64,000 nt of DNA, taken from Halobaculum saliterrae (GTDB lineage Archaea; Halobacteriota; Halobacteria; Halobacteriales; Haloferacaceae). The stretch's first letter is position 1. The number at the start of each line of letters is the position of its first letter. Positions 8,440 through 17,202 of this stretch are shown here, piece by piece. The notes below the pieces were generated by a model. That model did not search any database. It was not told where the DNA came from and saw only the letters and a list, made by a program, of their open reading frames with translations. The translations under genes and the position numbers were made by a program. The stretch covers positions 105,970 through 169,969 of the forward strand of contig NZ_WUUS01000011.1 in NCBI RefSeq assembly GCF_009831625.1, read 5' to 3'.

Positions 8440-8703
8440 ATGAACGGGTCGTTCCTCGCGTCGATGGCGCTGACGCTGGCGTCGCTCGGCGGCTACGTCC
8501 TCGGGACCGTCGCGCCGTACCCCGGTCGGGAGGCGAGCATCGCGGGGCTGTTCGTGGGGATAACGCTCGCGGTCGTGACCCACGGCCGGAGCGACGCGGG
8601 ATCGACGGATCCCGAGACCGACGCGGGAACGCCGGAGCCCGGAATCGGCTCGGAAACGACCGGCTCCGGGAGCGACCCACGTGACGGGGGTGGATCGCGG
8701 TGA
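8440..8703 (+). CDS. Small two-helix membrane protein upstream of CorA
   Basis: 87 residues. Two hydrophobic segments (about 5-24 and 33-47) separated by 'APYPGREAS', then a polar Gly/Ser/Glu-rich tail. Its stop codon (TGA, 8701-8703) overlaps the GTG start of corA by four bases, so the two genes are probably translated together. That makes it a candidate accessory of the magnesium channel. No family recognised. Confidence 0.65.
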   Translation: MNGSFLASMALTLASLGGYVLGTVAPYPGREASIAGLFVGITLAVVTHGRSDAGSTDPETDAGTPEPGIGSETTGSGSDPRDGGGSR

Positions 8704-9731
8704 TCCACGCGATGTCGTACACCGACGGGGAGGCCGCGACGTTCGAGGAGGTGACGGCGGCCGCGGAGGCGCCGGGGACGACGTGGGTGTGGGTGAACGC
8801 GGCCGACCGGGGCGGGGACGGGGATCCCGCGGTTCGGGAGGGGGAGACCGACGTGGGTCGGGTCCCGCAGCCGACGGGCGAGCTCGCGACGGTGACCGAG
8901 CGGTTCGACATCCACCCGCTACACGTCGAGGACGTGCTCGGCGACGCCCGCCCGAAGTCGGAGCTGCTGGACGAGTACGCGTTCCTGCTCGTGAAGGGCG
9001 CCCGGTTTCGCGTCGGGGAGACGACGTTCCTCGAGGAGATCCGGACGCGTCCGGTGGGCGTGTTCGTCGGCGACGACTGGCTGGTGACGGTGACGGTCGA
9101 CAGCGACGACGCCGTCGAGGCGGTGTGGAACCGCCTCGAGGGCGCGGACCGGCGGGCGCTTGCCCGCGGGGCGGACTTCGCGGGCTACCTCGTCGTCGAC
9201 CGGATCGTGGACGGCTACTTCCGCCTCCTGGAGGAGCTGGAGGACGACATCGAGACCGTCGAGGACCGCGTCATCGAGGCGCCCGACCCGGACACCCTCG
9301 CGGCGATCAACGAGCTCCGGCGGGAGCTGCTGTCGGTCCGGCGGGTCGTGTGGCCGACCCGCGACGCCGTGAACGCGCTCTCGCGCGGCGACGCCGACCA
9401 GATCGCCGAGTCGACCGAGAAGTACTACCGCGACGTGTACGACCACCTCGTGCAGCTGGTCGAGCTGACCGAGACGTACCGCGACCTCACCGCCGGCGCG
9501 CGCGACATCTACCTCAACACGCTGTCGCAGTCGACGAACGAGGTGATGCGCCGGCTCACGGTCGTCGCGACGATCGTCCTCCCGCTGACGTTCGTCGCCG
9601 GCGTGTTCGGGATGAACTTCGAGTCGATGCCGGAGCTCGGGTGGCCGTACGCGTACCACACGGCGATGCTCGGGATGGGCGGCATCGCGCTCGTGCTGGT
9701 CGCGTACTTCCGGCGCGAGGGCTGGTTGTGA
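8700..9731 (+). CDS. corA: CorA-family magnesium/cobalt transporter
   Basis: 343 residues. A large cytoplasmic alpha/beta domain and a long helix ('LEELEDDIETVEDRVIEAPD') lead to two C-terminal membrane helices. The diagnostic 'GMN' selectivity motif is at about 304-306 in 'GVFGMNFESMP'. CorA forms pentamers that pass Mg2+ down its gradient. The tail 'FRREGWL' is the usual basic C-terminus. ATG at 8712 is an alternative start; GTG at 8700 gives the four-base overlap with the upstream small gene. Confidence 0.95.
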   Translation: MIHAMSYTDGEAATFEEVTAAAEAPGTTWVWVNAADRGGDGDPAVREGETDVGRVPQPTGELATVTERFDIHPLHVEDVLGDARPKSELLDEYAFLLVKGARFRVGETTFLEEIRTRPVGVFVGDDWLVTVTVDSDDAVEAVWNRLEGADRRALARGADFAGYLVVDRIVDGYFRLLEELEDDIETVEDRVIEAPDPDTLAAINELRRELLSVRRVVWPTRDAVNALSRGDADQIAESTEKYYRDVYDHLVQLVELTETYRDLTAGARDIYLNTLSQSTNEVMRRLTVVATIVLPLTFVAGVFGMNFESMPELGWPYAYHTAMLGMGGIALVLVAYFRREGWL

Positions 9732-9814
9732 GCCGGACGAGTTCCGTGGCTCGGTCGATCCGCCGGCCCGACTGATCCGCCGACACGGCCGATCGGACGG
9801 CCGCCGTGTGGCAC

Positions 9815-11197
9815 TCAGCCGTCGGCGATCCGTCGCACCGATCCCCCGTCGTCGCCGACCGTGCAGACGTACACCTCCCCGTCGGGGCCCTCCCCGAACG
9901 AGAGCAGTCCGCCGCCGAGCCCCGTTGTCGACACCGCGCGGGTCGGCCATCGACCCGACTCGCGCGGCTCGGCCAGGAACAGGTCCCCATCGGGGCGGTA
10001 GTCGCCGAACACGTACGTCCCCGCGAGGTCGGCGACGGCGTCGCCGCGGTAGACGTAGCCGCCGATGACCGAGATCCCGGTCACCGCGCCGTCGCCGGAG
10101 TGAGGGTACTCGATCACCGGGTCGATCAGCGGACCGCCGTCGGGCGTCTCGGTCGGCGCCTCCGCGGCGTCGAACGGCCGGAACCCCTCACGGACGTTCC
10201 AGCCGTAGTTGCCGCCGGCCTCGACGCGGTTCACCTCCTCGTAGCGGTTCTGCCCCACGTCGGCGACGAGGAAGTCGTCCGTCTCGCGGTCGAAGCTGAA
10301 CCGCCACGGGTTGCGGAGGCCCCACGCGTACTGCTCGGGGAGCCCCTGGCCGCCGACGAGCGGGTTGTCGTCGGGGACGCCGTATGGATCGCCGTCATCG
10401 CCGACGCCGACGTCGTCGCCGCCGAGCGGGTCGATCCGGAGGACGCTCCCGAGGAGGTTCTCGGTCACGTCCTGCCCGTTGCCGCCCGCGACGCCGTCGT
10501 ACCAGTCCTCGACGTGGCCGGTGCCCCGGTCGCCGGCGCCGCCGCCGTCGCCGACCCCGACGTACAGCAGTCCGTCCGGGCCGAACACGACCGACCCGGC
10601 GTTGTGGTTCGGCTGCGGCTCGGGGATCTCGAGGAGGATGCGCTCGCTGTCGGGGTCGGCGGCGTCGGGCGTCGCGCGGAACTCCGAGAGGACGAAGGTG
10701 TGGCTGTAGTCGCTCGGCATTCCGTCGCGCAGCGGGCCGCTGTACCGGACGTACACTCGATCCTCGTCGGGGAACTGGGGATGAAACGCGAGCCCGAGCA
10801 GTCCCATCTCGCCGCCTGCCCGGCCCAAGCGGTCGGTCACGTCGAGGAACGGCGACCCGTCGCCGCCGGCGAGAAGCGTCACCGTCCCCTGTTGGTCAAC
10901 GACGTACAGACGGCCGTCGAGGCCGGCGGGCGCTTCCACGCCCAGCGGGGCGGCGAAGCCGTCGGCGATCGGCTCGGTCGCGAGCGAGTCGGGCGCGTCC
11001 GCGTCCGCCCCTGTCGTATCGGTGCCGGTCGTATCAGTTCGAGTCGTGTCGGTGCCGGCCGATTCCCGTCGATCCGCCGGCCCGGAGCGTCCGGACGTAC
11101 AGCCCGCGACGGCGGTCGCGGCGAGCGTGCCAGAGCCCCCGAGACGGCGGAGGAACGTCCGTCGATCCATCGAGGCGTCCCGATCGGAACTGTCCAT
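9815..11197 (-). CDS. PQQ-dependent sugar dehydrogenase-type lipoprotein
   Basis: About 460 residues. The N-terminus has a twin-arginine signal with lipobox ('RRTFLRR ... VAGC'), so it is exported folded and lipid-anchored outside. After a Thr/Asp-rich spacer (about 35-60) comes a six-bladed beta-propeller of the soluble glucose/aldose sugar dehydrogenase type: 'GEMGLLGLAFHPQFPDE', 'HNAGSVVFGPDGLLYVG', 'RNPWRFSFD', 'EEVNRVEAGGNYGWN'. The blade-1 His and Arg-Asn motifs expected for PQQ binding are visible. I see no pqq biosynthesis genes here. The start at 11197 or 11170 both keep the Tat motif. Confidence 0.88.
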   Translation of the reverse strand: MDSSDRDASMDRRTFLRRLGGSGTLAATAVAGCTSGRSGPADRRESAGTDTTRTDTTGTDTTGADADAPDSLATEPIADGFAAPLGVEAPAGLDGRLYVVDQQGTVTLLAGGDGSPFLDVTDRLGRAGGEMGLLGLAFHPQFPDEDRVYVRYSGPLRDGMPSDYSHTFVLSEFRATPDAADPDSERILLEIPEPQPNHNAGSVVFGPDGLLYVGVGDGGGAGDRGTGHVEDWYDGVAGGNGQDVTENLLGSVLRIDPLGGDDVGVGDDGDPYGVPDDNPLVGGQGLPEQYAWGLRNPWRFSFDRETDDFLVADVGQNRYEEVNRVEAGGNYGWNVREGFRPFDAAEAPTETPDGGPLIDPVIEYPHSGDGAVTGISVIGGYVYRGDAVADLAGTYVFGDYRPDGDLFLAEPRESGRWPTRAVSTTGLGGGLLSFGEGPDGEVYVCTVGDDGGSVRRIADG

Positions 11198-11264
11198 GCG
11201 GGGCGTGACGGTCCGCGTCGGTGTATACTCGTGGGCGGGTTGACTCCGCGGGAGACCGGGATCC

Positions 11265-11729
11265 TCACCTGAAGCGCCACGTCGCCGCGACGCCCGCCAG
11301 CCACGCGACGGCGAAGAAGGTAGCGAGCAACTGGACCGCCCCGATCGCGGCGCCGCCGGCCGCGACCGCGGCGACGAACACCGCCGCATCGACGCCCAGC
11401 CCCGCGCCGACGATCCAGCGGAACCAGCGCGCCGGGCGCTCGACGCGGCCGAACAGGACCGTATTGAGCCACACGCCGCCGATCGCGCCCGGCGCGACGA
11501 GCGCGAACACCGGGTACAGCGCACGCGGCCCGACGACCCCGAGGGCGACCGCCAGCGCGAGGACGGCGACCGCGAGCGCCGACGTGGTCAACGCGCCGGA
11601 GACCGCGGCGTGCCCCTGACGGGAGATGCGTCGGTCGCGGCGGTCGAGAACGGACTCGGGGTCGATCCCGTCCGGATCGGATGCCACACGCGTTGTCACG
11701 GCGTGTACGCCATTGGATATTACGCCCAT
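11265..11729 (-). CDS. Hypothetical four-helix membrane protein
   Basis: 154 residues. A polar basic N-terminus (about 1-42) is followed by four predicted membrane segments with 'RVERPARWFRWIVG' between the second and third. No motif links it to a known transporter. It lies between the sugar dehydrogenase and the beta-CASP nuclease on the same strand with independent spacing. Function unknown. Confidence 0.6.
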   Translation of the reverse strand: MGVISNGVHAVTTRVASDPDGIDPESVLDRRDRRISRQGHAAVSGALTTSALAVAVLALAVALGVVGPRALYPVFALVAPGAIGGVWLNTVLFGRVERPARWFRWIVGAGLGVDAAVFVAAVAAGGAAIGAVQLLATFFAVAWLAGVAATWRFR

Positions 11730-11780
11730 ACGGATGGGCTATCGCGCCCGTCGTGGATGGACTACCGCGCCCGACGGAGG

Positions 11781-13076
11781 TCACACCGTCACGCGCTCGC
11801 CGACCGACGGTGCCGCGGCGTCGTAGCCGTCGGCCCGCAACTCCTCGGCGAACGTCGGGCAGCGGTCCCCGTGGTTGACGAGCACCGTCGCGCCGCGGTA
11901 GTCGTCGAGGAACGCACGCAGACCGTCGCGGTCGGCGTGCGCGGAGAAGTCGAACAGTTCGACGCGGGCGGCGACCGGAACGACGCCGCCGTCGAGCTCA
12001 CAGCGACCGTGTTCGAGCAGCTGTCGACCGTTCGTTCCCTCGACCTGGTAGCCGGTGAGACACACCCGGTTCGTCGGGTTCGAGCGAAGCATCGGCAGGT
12101 AGCGCATCACCGGCCCGCCCGAGAGCATCCCGGACGTGGTGACGATGGCCTCGTTGTCGGCGGCGATACGCTCCCGTTGTCCACGGGACGCCCCCGAGCG
12201 TCCCGTGCGGCCTGCGGGACCGGAGGTCCCGCTCTGGCCGGCCTTCCCGCCGACGTACCGCGCGCCGGACTTCGCCCGCCGGAGCGCCTCCGGGTCCCGG
12301 ACGTACTCGGGGTATCGCCGGACGATGTCGGTGACGCGCTGGCCCATGCCGTCGAGGTACGGGCGGATCTCGGTGTCCTCCAGCACCGTCAGAATCTCCT
12401 GCGTCCGACCGATCGCGAACGCGGGGATCAGCGCGGTTCCGCCCTCGTATCGGGTGGTTCGGACCGTCTCGACGAACCGCTCCTCGACGCGGGCGCGGTC
12501 CTCGTGGGTCACGTCCGAGTAGGTGCTCTCGCAGATCACCGCGTCCGCGTCGGGCCGTGCCGTCGACCCCGACAGCAGGCGGGTGTCGTCGGTGTGGAAG
12601 TCGGCCGTGTACAGCAGCCGCGTGTCGCCGTCGTCGACGAGAACGTGCGCGCTCCCGGGGATGTGACCGGCGTCGAGGAGGGTGACCTCGTACTCGGTGC
12701 CGCCGGCGGCGACGGTGAACGGCTCGCCGTAGCCGTGGCGCTCCTCGACCTCCCCGAGGCGCTGGACGTGGCTCTCGGTGAAGGTACACTCGTAGCCGCG
12801 CAGCTTCAGCGTGTCGCGTGCGAGCACCCGAGCCAACTCGGCCGTCGGCGGCGTCCAGTGGACCGAGGGACGGCGGTCGCCGCGCAGTAGGGCGGGCACC
12901 TGCCCGACGTGGTCGAGGTGGCCGTGGCTGACGACGACCGCGTCCGGCTCCGGCCGGCCGACGGGGTACTGCGGCGGCTCCCCGGTCAGCATCCCGTAGT
13001 CGAGGAGGAGCGCGTCGTCGATGAGGACCGCCGAGCGACCCACCTCGCGGGCGCCGCCGAGGAACTGGATCTCCAT
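11781..13076 (-). CDS. Metallo-beta-lactamase/beta-CASP nuclease (CPSF/RNase J superfamily)
   Basis: 431 residues. Metal site motif 2 'HGHLDH' is at 51-56, motif 3 in 'LDAGHIPGSAHVL' (about 135-146), and motif 4 'YTADFH' at 156-161. The beta-CASP cap has 'CESTYSD' and 'GRTQEIL'. 'SAHADRDGLR' and 'VNHGD' give motifs B/C. There is no N-terminal KH domain, so it belongs with short archaeal beta-CASP proteins rather than aCPSF1. Probable role: RNA endo- or exonuclease in mRNA turnover. Residues about 277-301 are a Gly/Ser/Arg insert encoded by two DNA hairpins, just before the conserved 'IVTTSGMLSGGP' block. Confidence 0.92.
   Translation of the reverse strand: MEIQFLGGAREVGRSAVLIDDALLLDYGMLTGEPPQYPVGRPEPDAVVVSHGHLDHVGQVPALLRGDRRPSVHWTPPTAELARVLARDTLKLRGYECTFTESHVQRLGEVEERHGYGEPFTVAAGGTEYEVTLLDAGHIPGSAHVLVDDGDTRLLYTADFHTDDTRLLSGSTARPDADAVICESTYSDVTHEDRARVEERFVETVRTTRYEGGTALIPAFAIGRTQEILTVLEDTEIRPYLDGMGQRVTDIVRRYPEYVRDPEALRRAKSGARYVGGKAGQSGTSGPAGRTGRSGASRGQRERIAADNEAIVTTSGMLSGGPVMRYLPMLRSNPTNRVCLTGYQVEGTNGRQLLEHGRCELDGGVVPVAARVELFDFSAHADRDGLRAFLDDYRGATVLVNHGDRCPTFAEELRADGYDAAAPSVGERVTV
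12182..12232. repeat. Two adjacent perfect hairpins inside the beta-CASP gene
   Basis: CACGGGACGC (12182-12191) pairs with GCGTCCCGTG (12198-12207) across a 6-nt loop. Six bases later, GCGGGACC (12214-12221) pairs with GGTCCCGC (12225-12232) across 3 nt. Both arms share the GGGAC core. The segment encodes residues 282-299 of the nuclease (S/G/T/A/R only) and keeps the frame. Confidence 0.88.
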
Positions 13077-13143
13077 CGCGTGAACGGCGGGGCTCGCCGG
13101 AGTTGGGTTCGTCGGTTCCTCGCGCGGGTCGCCGGCGACGGCG

Positions 13144-13236
13144 TCAGACTACCTGCACCGCGACCAGCGCGGCGGCCCCCAACGCCAGCACGCACAGCAC
13201 GCCGACCGAGAGCGTGGACATCCGCTTCATGTTCAT
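13144..13236 (-). CDS. Single-helix microprotein, 30 residues
   Basis: ATG at 13236 opens a 30-codon frame, MNMKRMSTLSVG..., ending TGA at 13144. A basic start (K4, R5) precedes one uninterrupted hydrophobic helix of about 22 residues (leucine, valine, alanine) and a short polar end. Codon third positions are strongly G/C as in real local genes. It lies alone between the beta-CASP gene and the AOR gene. Short single-helix proteins of this kind are often missed by annotation. Function unknown; coding status is inferred. Confidence 0.5.
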   Translation of the reverse strand: MNMKRMSTLSVGVLCVLALGAAALVAVQVV

Positions 13237-13321
13237 ACCGAATCGGGGTGAGACCGCCGCATAACGGTTCGGTCCCGCCTATCACGGGTGAAAAACCGAC
13301 CCCGATCGATCGCGCCTCCCG

Positions 13322-15019
13322 TCAGTCGTCCGCGGGGGCGGCGTCGGTGTCGGAGTCGGCTTCGCCGAGCTCCGGAACCACGCCGTCCTCGCGCCAGCCG
13401 CGCGTCTCGTAGTACTCGTCGAGCGCCGCCTCGAACCCCTCGATGTCGTACGGGAGCGTGTCCTCCGCGCGGTCGAAGCCGCGACGGTTGTTGAACGCCC
13501 GCTCCAGTTCGACGACGCGCGCGCCCACCGCGAGCAGATCGTCGTAGTCGGCGTCGAGCAGGGAGCCGAGCCGCTCCTCGGTCATGAAGTCCCGGCTGAA
13601 CTTGCAGGCGACCGCGGAGTCGAGCACCGCGTTGTGGTCCTCCGCCGCGGCGACCATCGGGGCCTTCCCGTCGAGCCCGCGCTTGTCGACGGCCGCCTCC
13701 TTGTCGACGAGGGGGTACTCCTTCGAGTAGAAGCTCGCGTACATGTGGTCGGCGCCGCGGTTCGAGGTCGCGAACGAGAGGCCCTGCCCGTTCAGGGTGC
13801 GGCCGTCGTGGGCGGAGAACTCCAGCCCCTTCACCGACCAGTCCTCGACGCCCAGCTCGGGGGCCGCGCGGTGAACGCCCTCCGCGAGCAGGTCGCCCAC
13901 CTCGCCCTCGCGGTAGGCGGCCTTCCGGAGCGTCTCGCGGGCGCGCTCGGGGTTTGCGAGGTCGTCCTCGCTCTCGAGGTAGGCGGCGACCGTGTCGCCC
14001 GCGGAGATGGTGTCGACGCCGAGACGGTCACACAGGTCGTTCGCCTTCATGACCTCGACCACGTCGTCGACGAGCTGGTTCGATCCCCACGCCATCACCG
14101 TCTCGAACTCCGGCCCCTCCGTCTCGACGCCGGCGTCCTCGTCCCTCGTCGGGAGCTTGCACGCGAACGCGCACTGCGAGCAGGTGCCCTTCTTGTACTT
14201 CTTCGACTCGACCGCGTCCCCGGAGATCCCCGCCACGCCCTCCTCGAAGTCGGTGCGCGCGAAGTAGTCGGTCGGGAGCGCCCCCACCTCGTTGGCGAGC
14301 TCCGTGACGCTCGTCGTTCCCTGCCGCTTCATGATGTGGTCCGCGGTGGCCGCCTCACGGTGGACGTCCGTCTGGATCGGATCGATCTCCACGTCCGCCT
14401 CGCTGTCGCCGTCGAAGGTGAGGACCTTCACGTTCTTGCTGCCCAGCACCGCGCCCATCCCGGTGCGGCCGAACGCACGCGTCTCGCTGGTCATCACGCA
14501 CGCGTAGCGGACCAGGTTCTCGCCCGCCGGACCGATGCACGCGAGGTTCTCGGCCTCCAGATCGTGGGTCTCCTCGGCCCACTCGGTCACCTCGGGGACC
14601 TCGGCGCCCGCGAGGTCGGGGACCTCCTCGAACTCGACGCCGTCGTCGCGGACGTGGACCGCCAGGGGAACGTCGCTGGCGCCGTGGAGTTCGACGGCGG
14701 CGTACCCGGTGCCGGTGAAGTTGCGCGACAGGAAGCCGCCGGCGTTCGAGGAGGCGAGCCCGTCGGTCAGTGGCGATACGCTCGTCATGTTCATTCGCCC
14801 GGTGAAGCTCATCCGCGAGTGCTGGAGCGGGCCCGTCGAGAGCAGGACTCGGTTCTCCGGGCCCAGCGGGTCGACGTCGAACGGGACGCGGTCGAACGCC
14901 AGTTTCGTCGCGACGCCGCGGCCGCCGACGAACTCGCTCAGCACGTCGTCGACGTCCTCCTCGGTCGTCTCGCGGGCCGAGAGGTCGACCGACAGCAGCG
15001 GACCGGTCGCGTGGATCAT
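13322..15019 (-). CDS. aor: Tungsten aldehyde:ferredoxin oxidoreductase
   Basis: 565 residues. The N-terminal pterin-binding domain has 'GGRGVATKL' and 'AFGRTGMGAVLGSKNVK'. The [4Fe-4S] ligands are C280, C283 and C287 ('CSQCAFAC') plus a later Cys in 'AVACKFSRDF'. 'EGPEFETVMAWGSN' and 'DRLGVDTIS' are AOR-family blocks. The enzyme oxidises aldehydes to acids with reduction of ferredoxin, using a tungsto-bispyranopterin. A minus-strand ATTTACC box at 15044-15050 favours the ATG at 15019 (MIHATG) as a leaderless start; the ATG at 15025 adds two residues. The ferredoxin at 20.2 kb is a plausible partner. The acidic C-terminal tail is halophilic. Confidence 0.94.
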   Translation of the reverse strand: MIHATGPLLSVDLSARETTEEDVDDVLSEFVGGRGVATKLAFDRVPFDVDPLGPENRVLLSTGPLQHSRMSFTGRMNMTSVSPLTDGLASSNAGGFLSRNFTGTGYAAVELHGASDVPLAVHVRDDGVEFEEVPDLAGAEVPEVTEWAEETHDLEAENLACIGPAGENLVRYACVMTSETRAFGRTGMGAVLGSKNVKVLTFDGDSEADVEIDPIQTDVHREAATADHIMKRQGTTSVTELANEVGALPTDYFARTDFEEGVAGISGDAVESKKYKKGTCSQCAFACKLPTRDEDAGVETEGPEFETVMAWGSNQLVDDVVEVMKANDLCDRLGVDTISAGDTVAAYLESEDDLANPERARETLRKAAYREGEVGDLLAEGVHRAAPELGVEDWSVKGLEFSAHDGRTLNGQGLSFATSNRGADHMYASFYSKEYPLVDKEAAVDKRGLDGKAPMVAAAEDHNAVLDSAVACKFSRDFMTEERLGSLLDADYDDLLAVGARVVELERAFNNRRGFDRAEDTLPYDIEGFEAALDEYYETRGWREDGVVPELGEADSDTDAAPADD

Positions 15020-15043
15020 ACCCATGGGTTTCCAGTCGAGGGT

Positions 15044-15050
15044 GGTAAAT
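15044..15050 (-). promoter_or_regulatory. TATA-like box for aor
   Basis: The minus strand reads ATTTACC, centred 28 nt before the ATG at 15019; this decides between the two candidate start codons. Confidence 0.45.
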
Positions 15051-15172
15051 CCCGCTGTCGGTGAGCGTGTCACGAACCACCGTGTGTCGCCGTTCGTGCG
15101 GGGGAAACGGGCGGGAACGCCACGCGCCGGTTCGGAACCACTATCCCGCCGGCCGTCGGACCCACGAACCGA

Positions 15173-16549
15173 ATGAAGGTCTTCGGATCGAGCGGCACCC
15201 GCGGGGTCGTCGGCGAGGAGTTCACCCCGGAGTTCGTCTCCCGGGTGGCCGCGGCCGCGGCGGCGACGTGGGACGCCGAGCGCGTCGCCCTCGGCCGCGA
15301 CACCCGCACGTCCGGGCGGACGTTCGCCGACGCCGCCGCCGCCGGCGTCACCGCCGCAGGCGTCGACGTGGAGCGACTCGGCGTGGTCCCGACCCCGAGC
15401 CTGGTGCGCTACTGCGAGGTCGAATCGGTGCCCGGCGTGATGATCACCGCGTCGCACAACCCGCCGGAGTTCAACGGGGTCAAGCTCGTCGGCGACGACG
15501 GGGTCGAGCTCCCGGTGAACCGGCTGGAGGTCGTCGAGGAGCGCCTCCTCTCGGAGGAGCCGACGACCGTGTCGTGGGACCGGATGGGCGAGTCCCGCCG
15601 CGTTCCCGACGCCAACGGCGACTACGTCGCGGAGATGCTCGACGCGATCGACCGCGACGCCGTCGCCGCCGCCGACCTCACGGTCGCGCTCGACCCCGGC
15701 CACGGCGCCGGCGCGCTCACCTCGCCCGAGTTCTTCCGGGAGCTCGGCTGCGACGTCGTCACGGTGAACGCGCAGCCGGACGGCCACTTCCCCGGCCGCG
15801 ACCCGGAGCCGGTGCGGGAGAACCTCGACGACCTCGGGCGGCTCGTCCGCGCGGCCGACGCCGACGTCGGGGTCGCCCACGACGGCGACGGCGACCGCGC
15901 CATCTTCTTCGACGAGGCCGGCGAGTACGTCGAGGGCGACGCCTCGCTGGCGGCGCTCGCCGCCCGCGATCTGGGCGAGGGCGACACGACCGTCGCCGCG
16001 GTGAACGTCTCCCAGCGCCTCGTGGACGTGTGTGAGGCCGCCGGCGCGAACCTCGAGCTCACGCCCATCGGCTCGACGAACATCATCACCCGGATCAAGG
16101 AACTGTGGCGCGAGGGCGAGTCAGTCCCCGTCGCCGGCGAGGGCAACGGCGGGGTCTTCTTCCCCGACTACCGACTGGTGCGCGACGGAGCGTTCATCGC
16201 CGCGAAGTTCCTCGAGCTGCTCGCCGAGCGCGACGCGACCGTCAGCGAGATCGTCGCTCCCTACGAGGACTACACGAACGTCCGCGAGAACCTCACGTAC
16301 GGCTCGGACGCCGAGCTGGACGCGATGCTCGCGGCCGCCGAGTCGTACGCCGACGCCGCCGACGCCGAGCCGGACACGAAGGACGGCTACCGCCTCGACT
16401 ACGGCGACGCGTGGGTGCTCGTGCGCCCCTCCGGCACCGAGCCCAAGGTTCGCGTGTACGCGGAGTCCGCCGACGCCGACCGCGCGGCCGCGCTGGTGCG
16501 GGACCTGCGCGAGACGTTGGAGGAGGCGCGGGCCGACGCCGCGGCGTAG
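15173..16549 (+). CDS. glmM: Phosphoglucosamine mutase (alpha-D-phosphohexomutase family)
   Basis: 458 residues starting MKVFGSSGTRG. The active-site phosphoserine is S94 in 'TASHNPP', the Mg2+ loop is 'DGDGDR' (about 235-240), the sugar loop is 'GEGNGG' and the phosphate loop is 'RPSGTEPKVRVYAE' near the C-terminus. All four loops of the family are present. The likely reaction is interconversion of glucosamine-6-P and -1-P for nucleotide sugars used in S-layer and glycan synthesis. Phosphomannomutase is an alternative assignment from sequence alone. Confidence 0.92.
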   Translation: MKVFGSSGTRGVVGEEFTPEFVSRVAAAAAATWDAERVALGRDTRTSGRTFADAAAAGVTAAGVDVERLGVVPTPSLVRYCEVESVPGVMITASHNPPEFNGVKLVGDDGVELPVNRLEVVEERLLSEEPTTVSWDRMGESRRVPDANGDYVAEMLDAIDRDAVAAADLTVALDPGHGAGALTSPEFFRELGCDVVTVNAQPDGHFPGRDPEPVRENLDDLGRLVRAADADVGVAHDGDGDRAIFFDEAGEYVEGDASLAALAARDLGEGDTTVAAVNVSQRLVDVCEAAGANLELTPIGSTNIITRIKELWREGESVPVAGEGNGGVFFPDYRLVRDGAFIAAKFLELLAERDATVSEIVAPYEDYTNVRENLTYGSDAELDAMLAAAESYADAADAEPDTKDGYRLDYGDAWVLVRPSGTEPKVRVYAESADADRAAALVRDLRETLEEARADAAA

Positions 16550-16653
16550 CCGGGCGACTCGCCCCGACGGCGCGCGCCGGCCGACTCGCTCCGACCGCTC
16601 CCCGATCGCACACCCCCCGAATCCTTTCCTCCCGTCGACCCCGACCCCCGAAC

Positions 16654-17178
16654 ATGGACATCGAGGTGCGCCCCGTCGCCTCGCCGGCCGAGTTCCGCGC
16701 GGCGCTGACGGTCAACCGCGCCGCCTGGCGCGACGCGTACGCCGGCATCCTCCCGGACGAGCGGCTGGACGCGATGACGGTCCCCGACGGCGTCGAGCTA
16801 CAGGAGCGGTACGATCGTGCGACGGCCGACGGCCGTGCGTTCCTCGTCGCCGTCGACAGGGAACCGGGCGCGGTCGTCGGCTTCGCCGACGCGCTGTGGA
16901 ACGACGAGCGAAAGGCGTTCTGCGAGCGCGAGGACGCCGAGCTCCGAGCGATCTACGTCGATCCCGACGCGCAGGGCGCGGGCGTCGGCTCGGCGCTGTT
17001 GGAGGCCGTACTCGACCGCGTCGCCGGATCGAACTCGCGGCTGGTGTTGGAGACGTTCATCGAGAACCGCGCGGCCCGCGAGTTCTACGAGGCGCGCGGG
17101 TTCGAGCGGGTCGGCACCTCGGCCTTCGAGGTGGGCGAGGAGTCGTACCCGACGGCGGTGTACGCGCGGCCGCTGTAG
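16654..17178 (+). CDS. GNAT-family N-acetyltransferase
   Basis: 174 residues covering one GNAT fold: 'ELRAIYVDPDAQGAGVGSALLEAVL' (about 104-128) holds the acetyl-CoA pyrophosphate loop (Q/RxxGxG/A type), followed by 'LVLETFIENRAAREFYEARGFERVG'. Substrate unknown. An N-terminal 'RAAWRDAYAGILPDE' segment is shared with many small-molecule or peptide acetyltransferases. Located about 100 bp after glmM on the same strand; no functional tie is shown. Confidence 0.88.
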   Translation: MDIEVRPVASPAEFRAALTVNRAAWRDAYAGILPDERLDAMTVPDGVELQERYDRATADGRAFLVAVDREPGAVVGFADALWNDERKAFCEREDAELRAIYVDPDAQGAGVGSALLEAVLDRVAGSNSRLVLETFIENRAAREFYEARGFERVGTSAFEVGEESYPTAVYARPL

Positions 17179-17202
17179 GCCGGTCGCGGTGAACCCTCGC
17201 GG

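Noticed and set aside
12300..12360. Frameshift or pseudogene in the beta-CASP gene near the insert
   Set aside because: The frame is open across the insert and conserved motifs resume directly after it.
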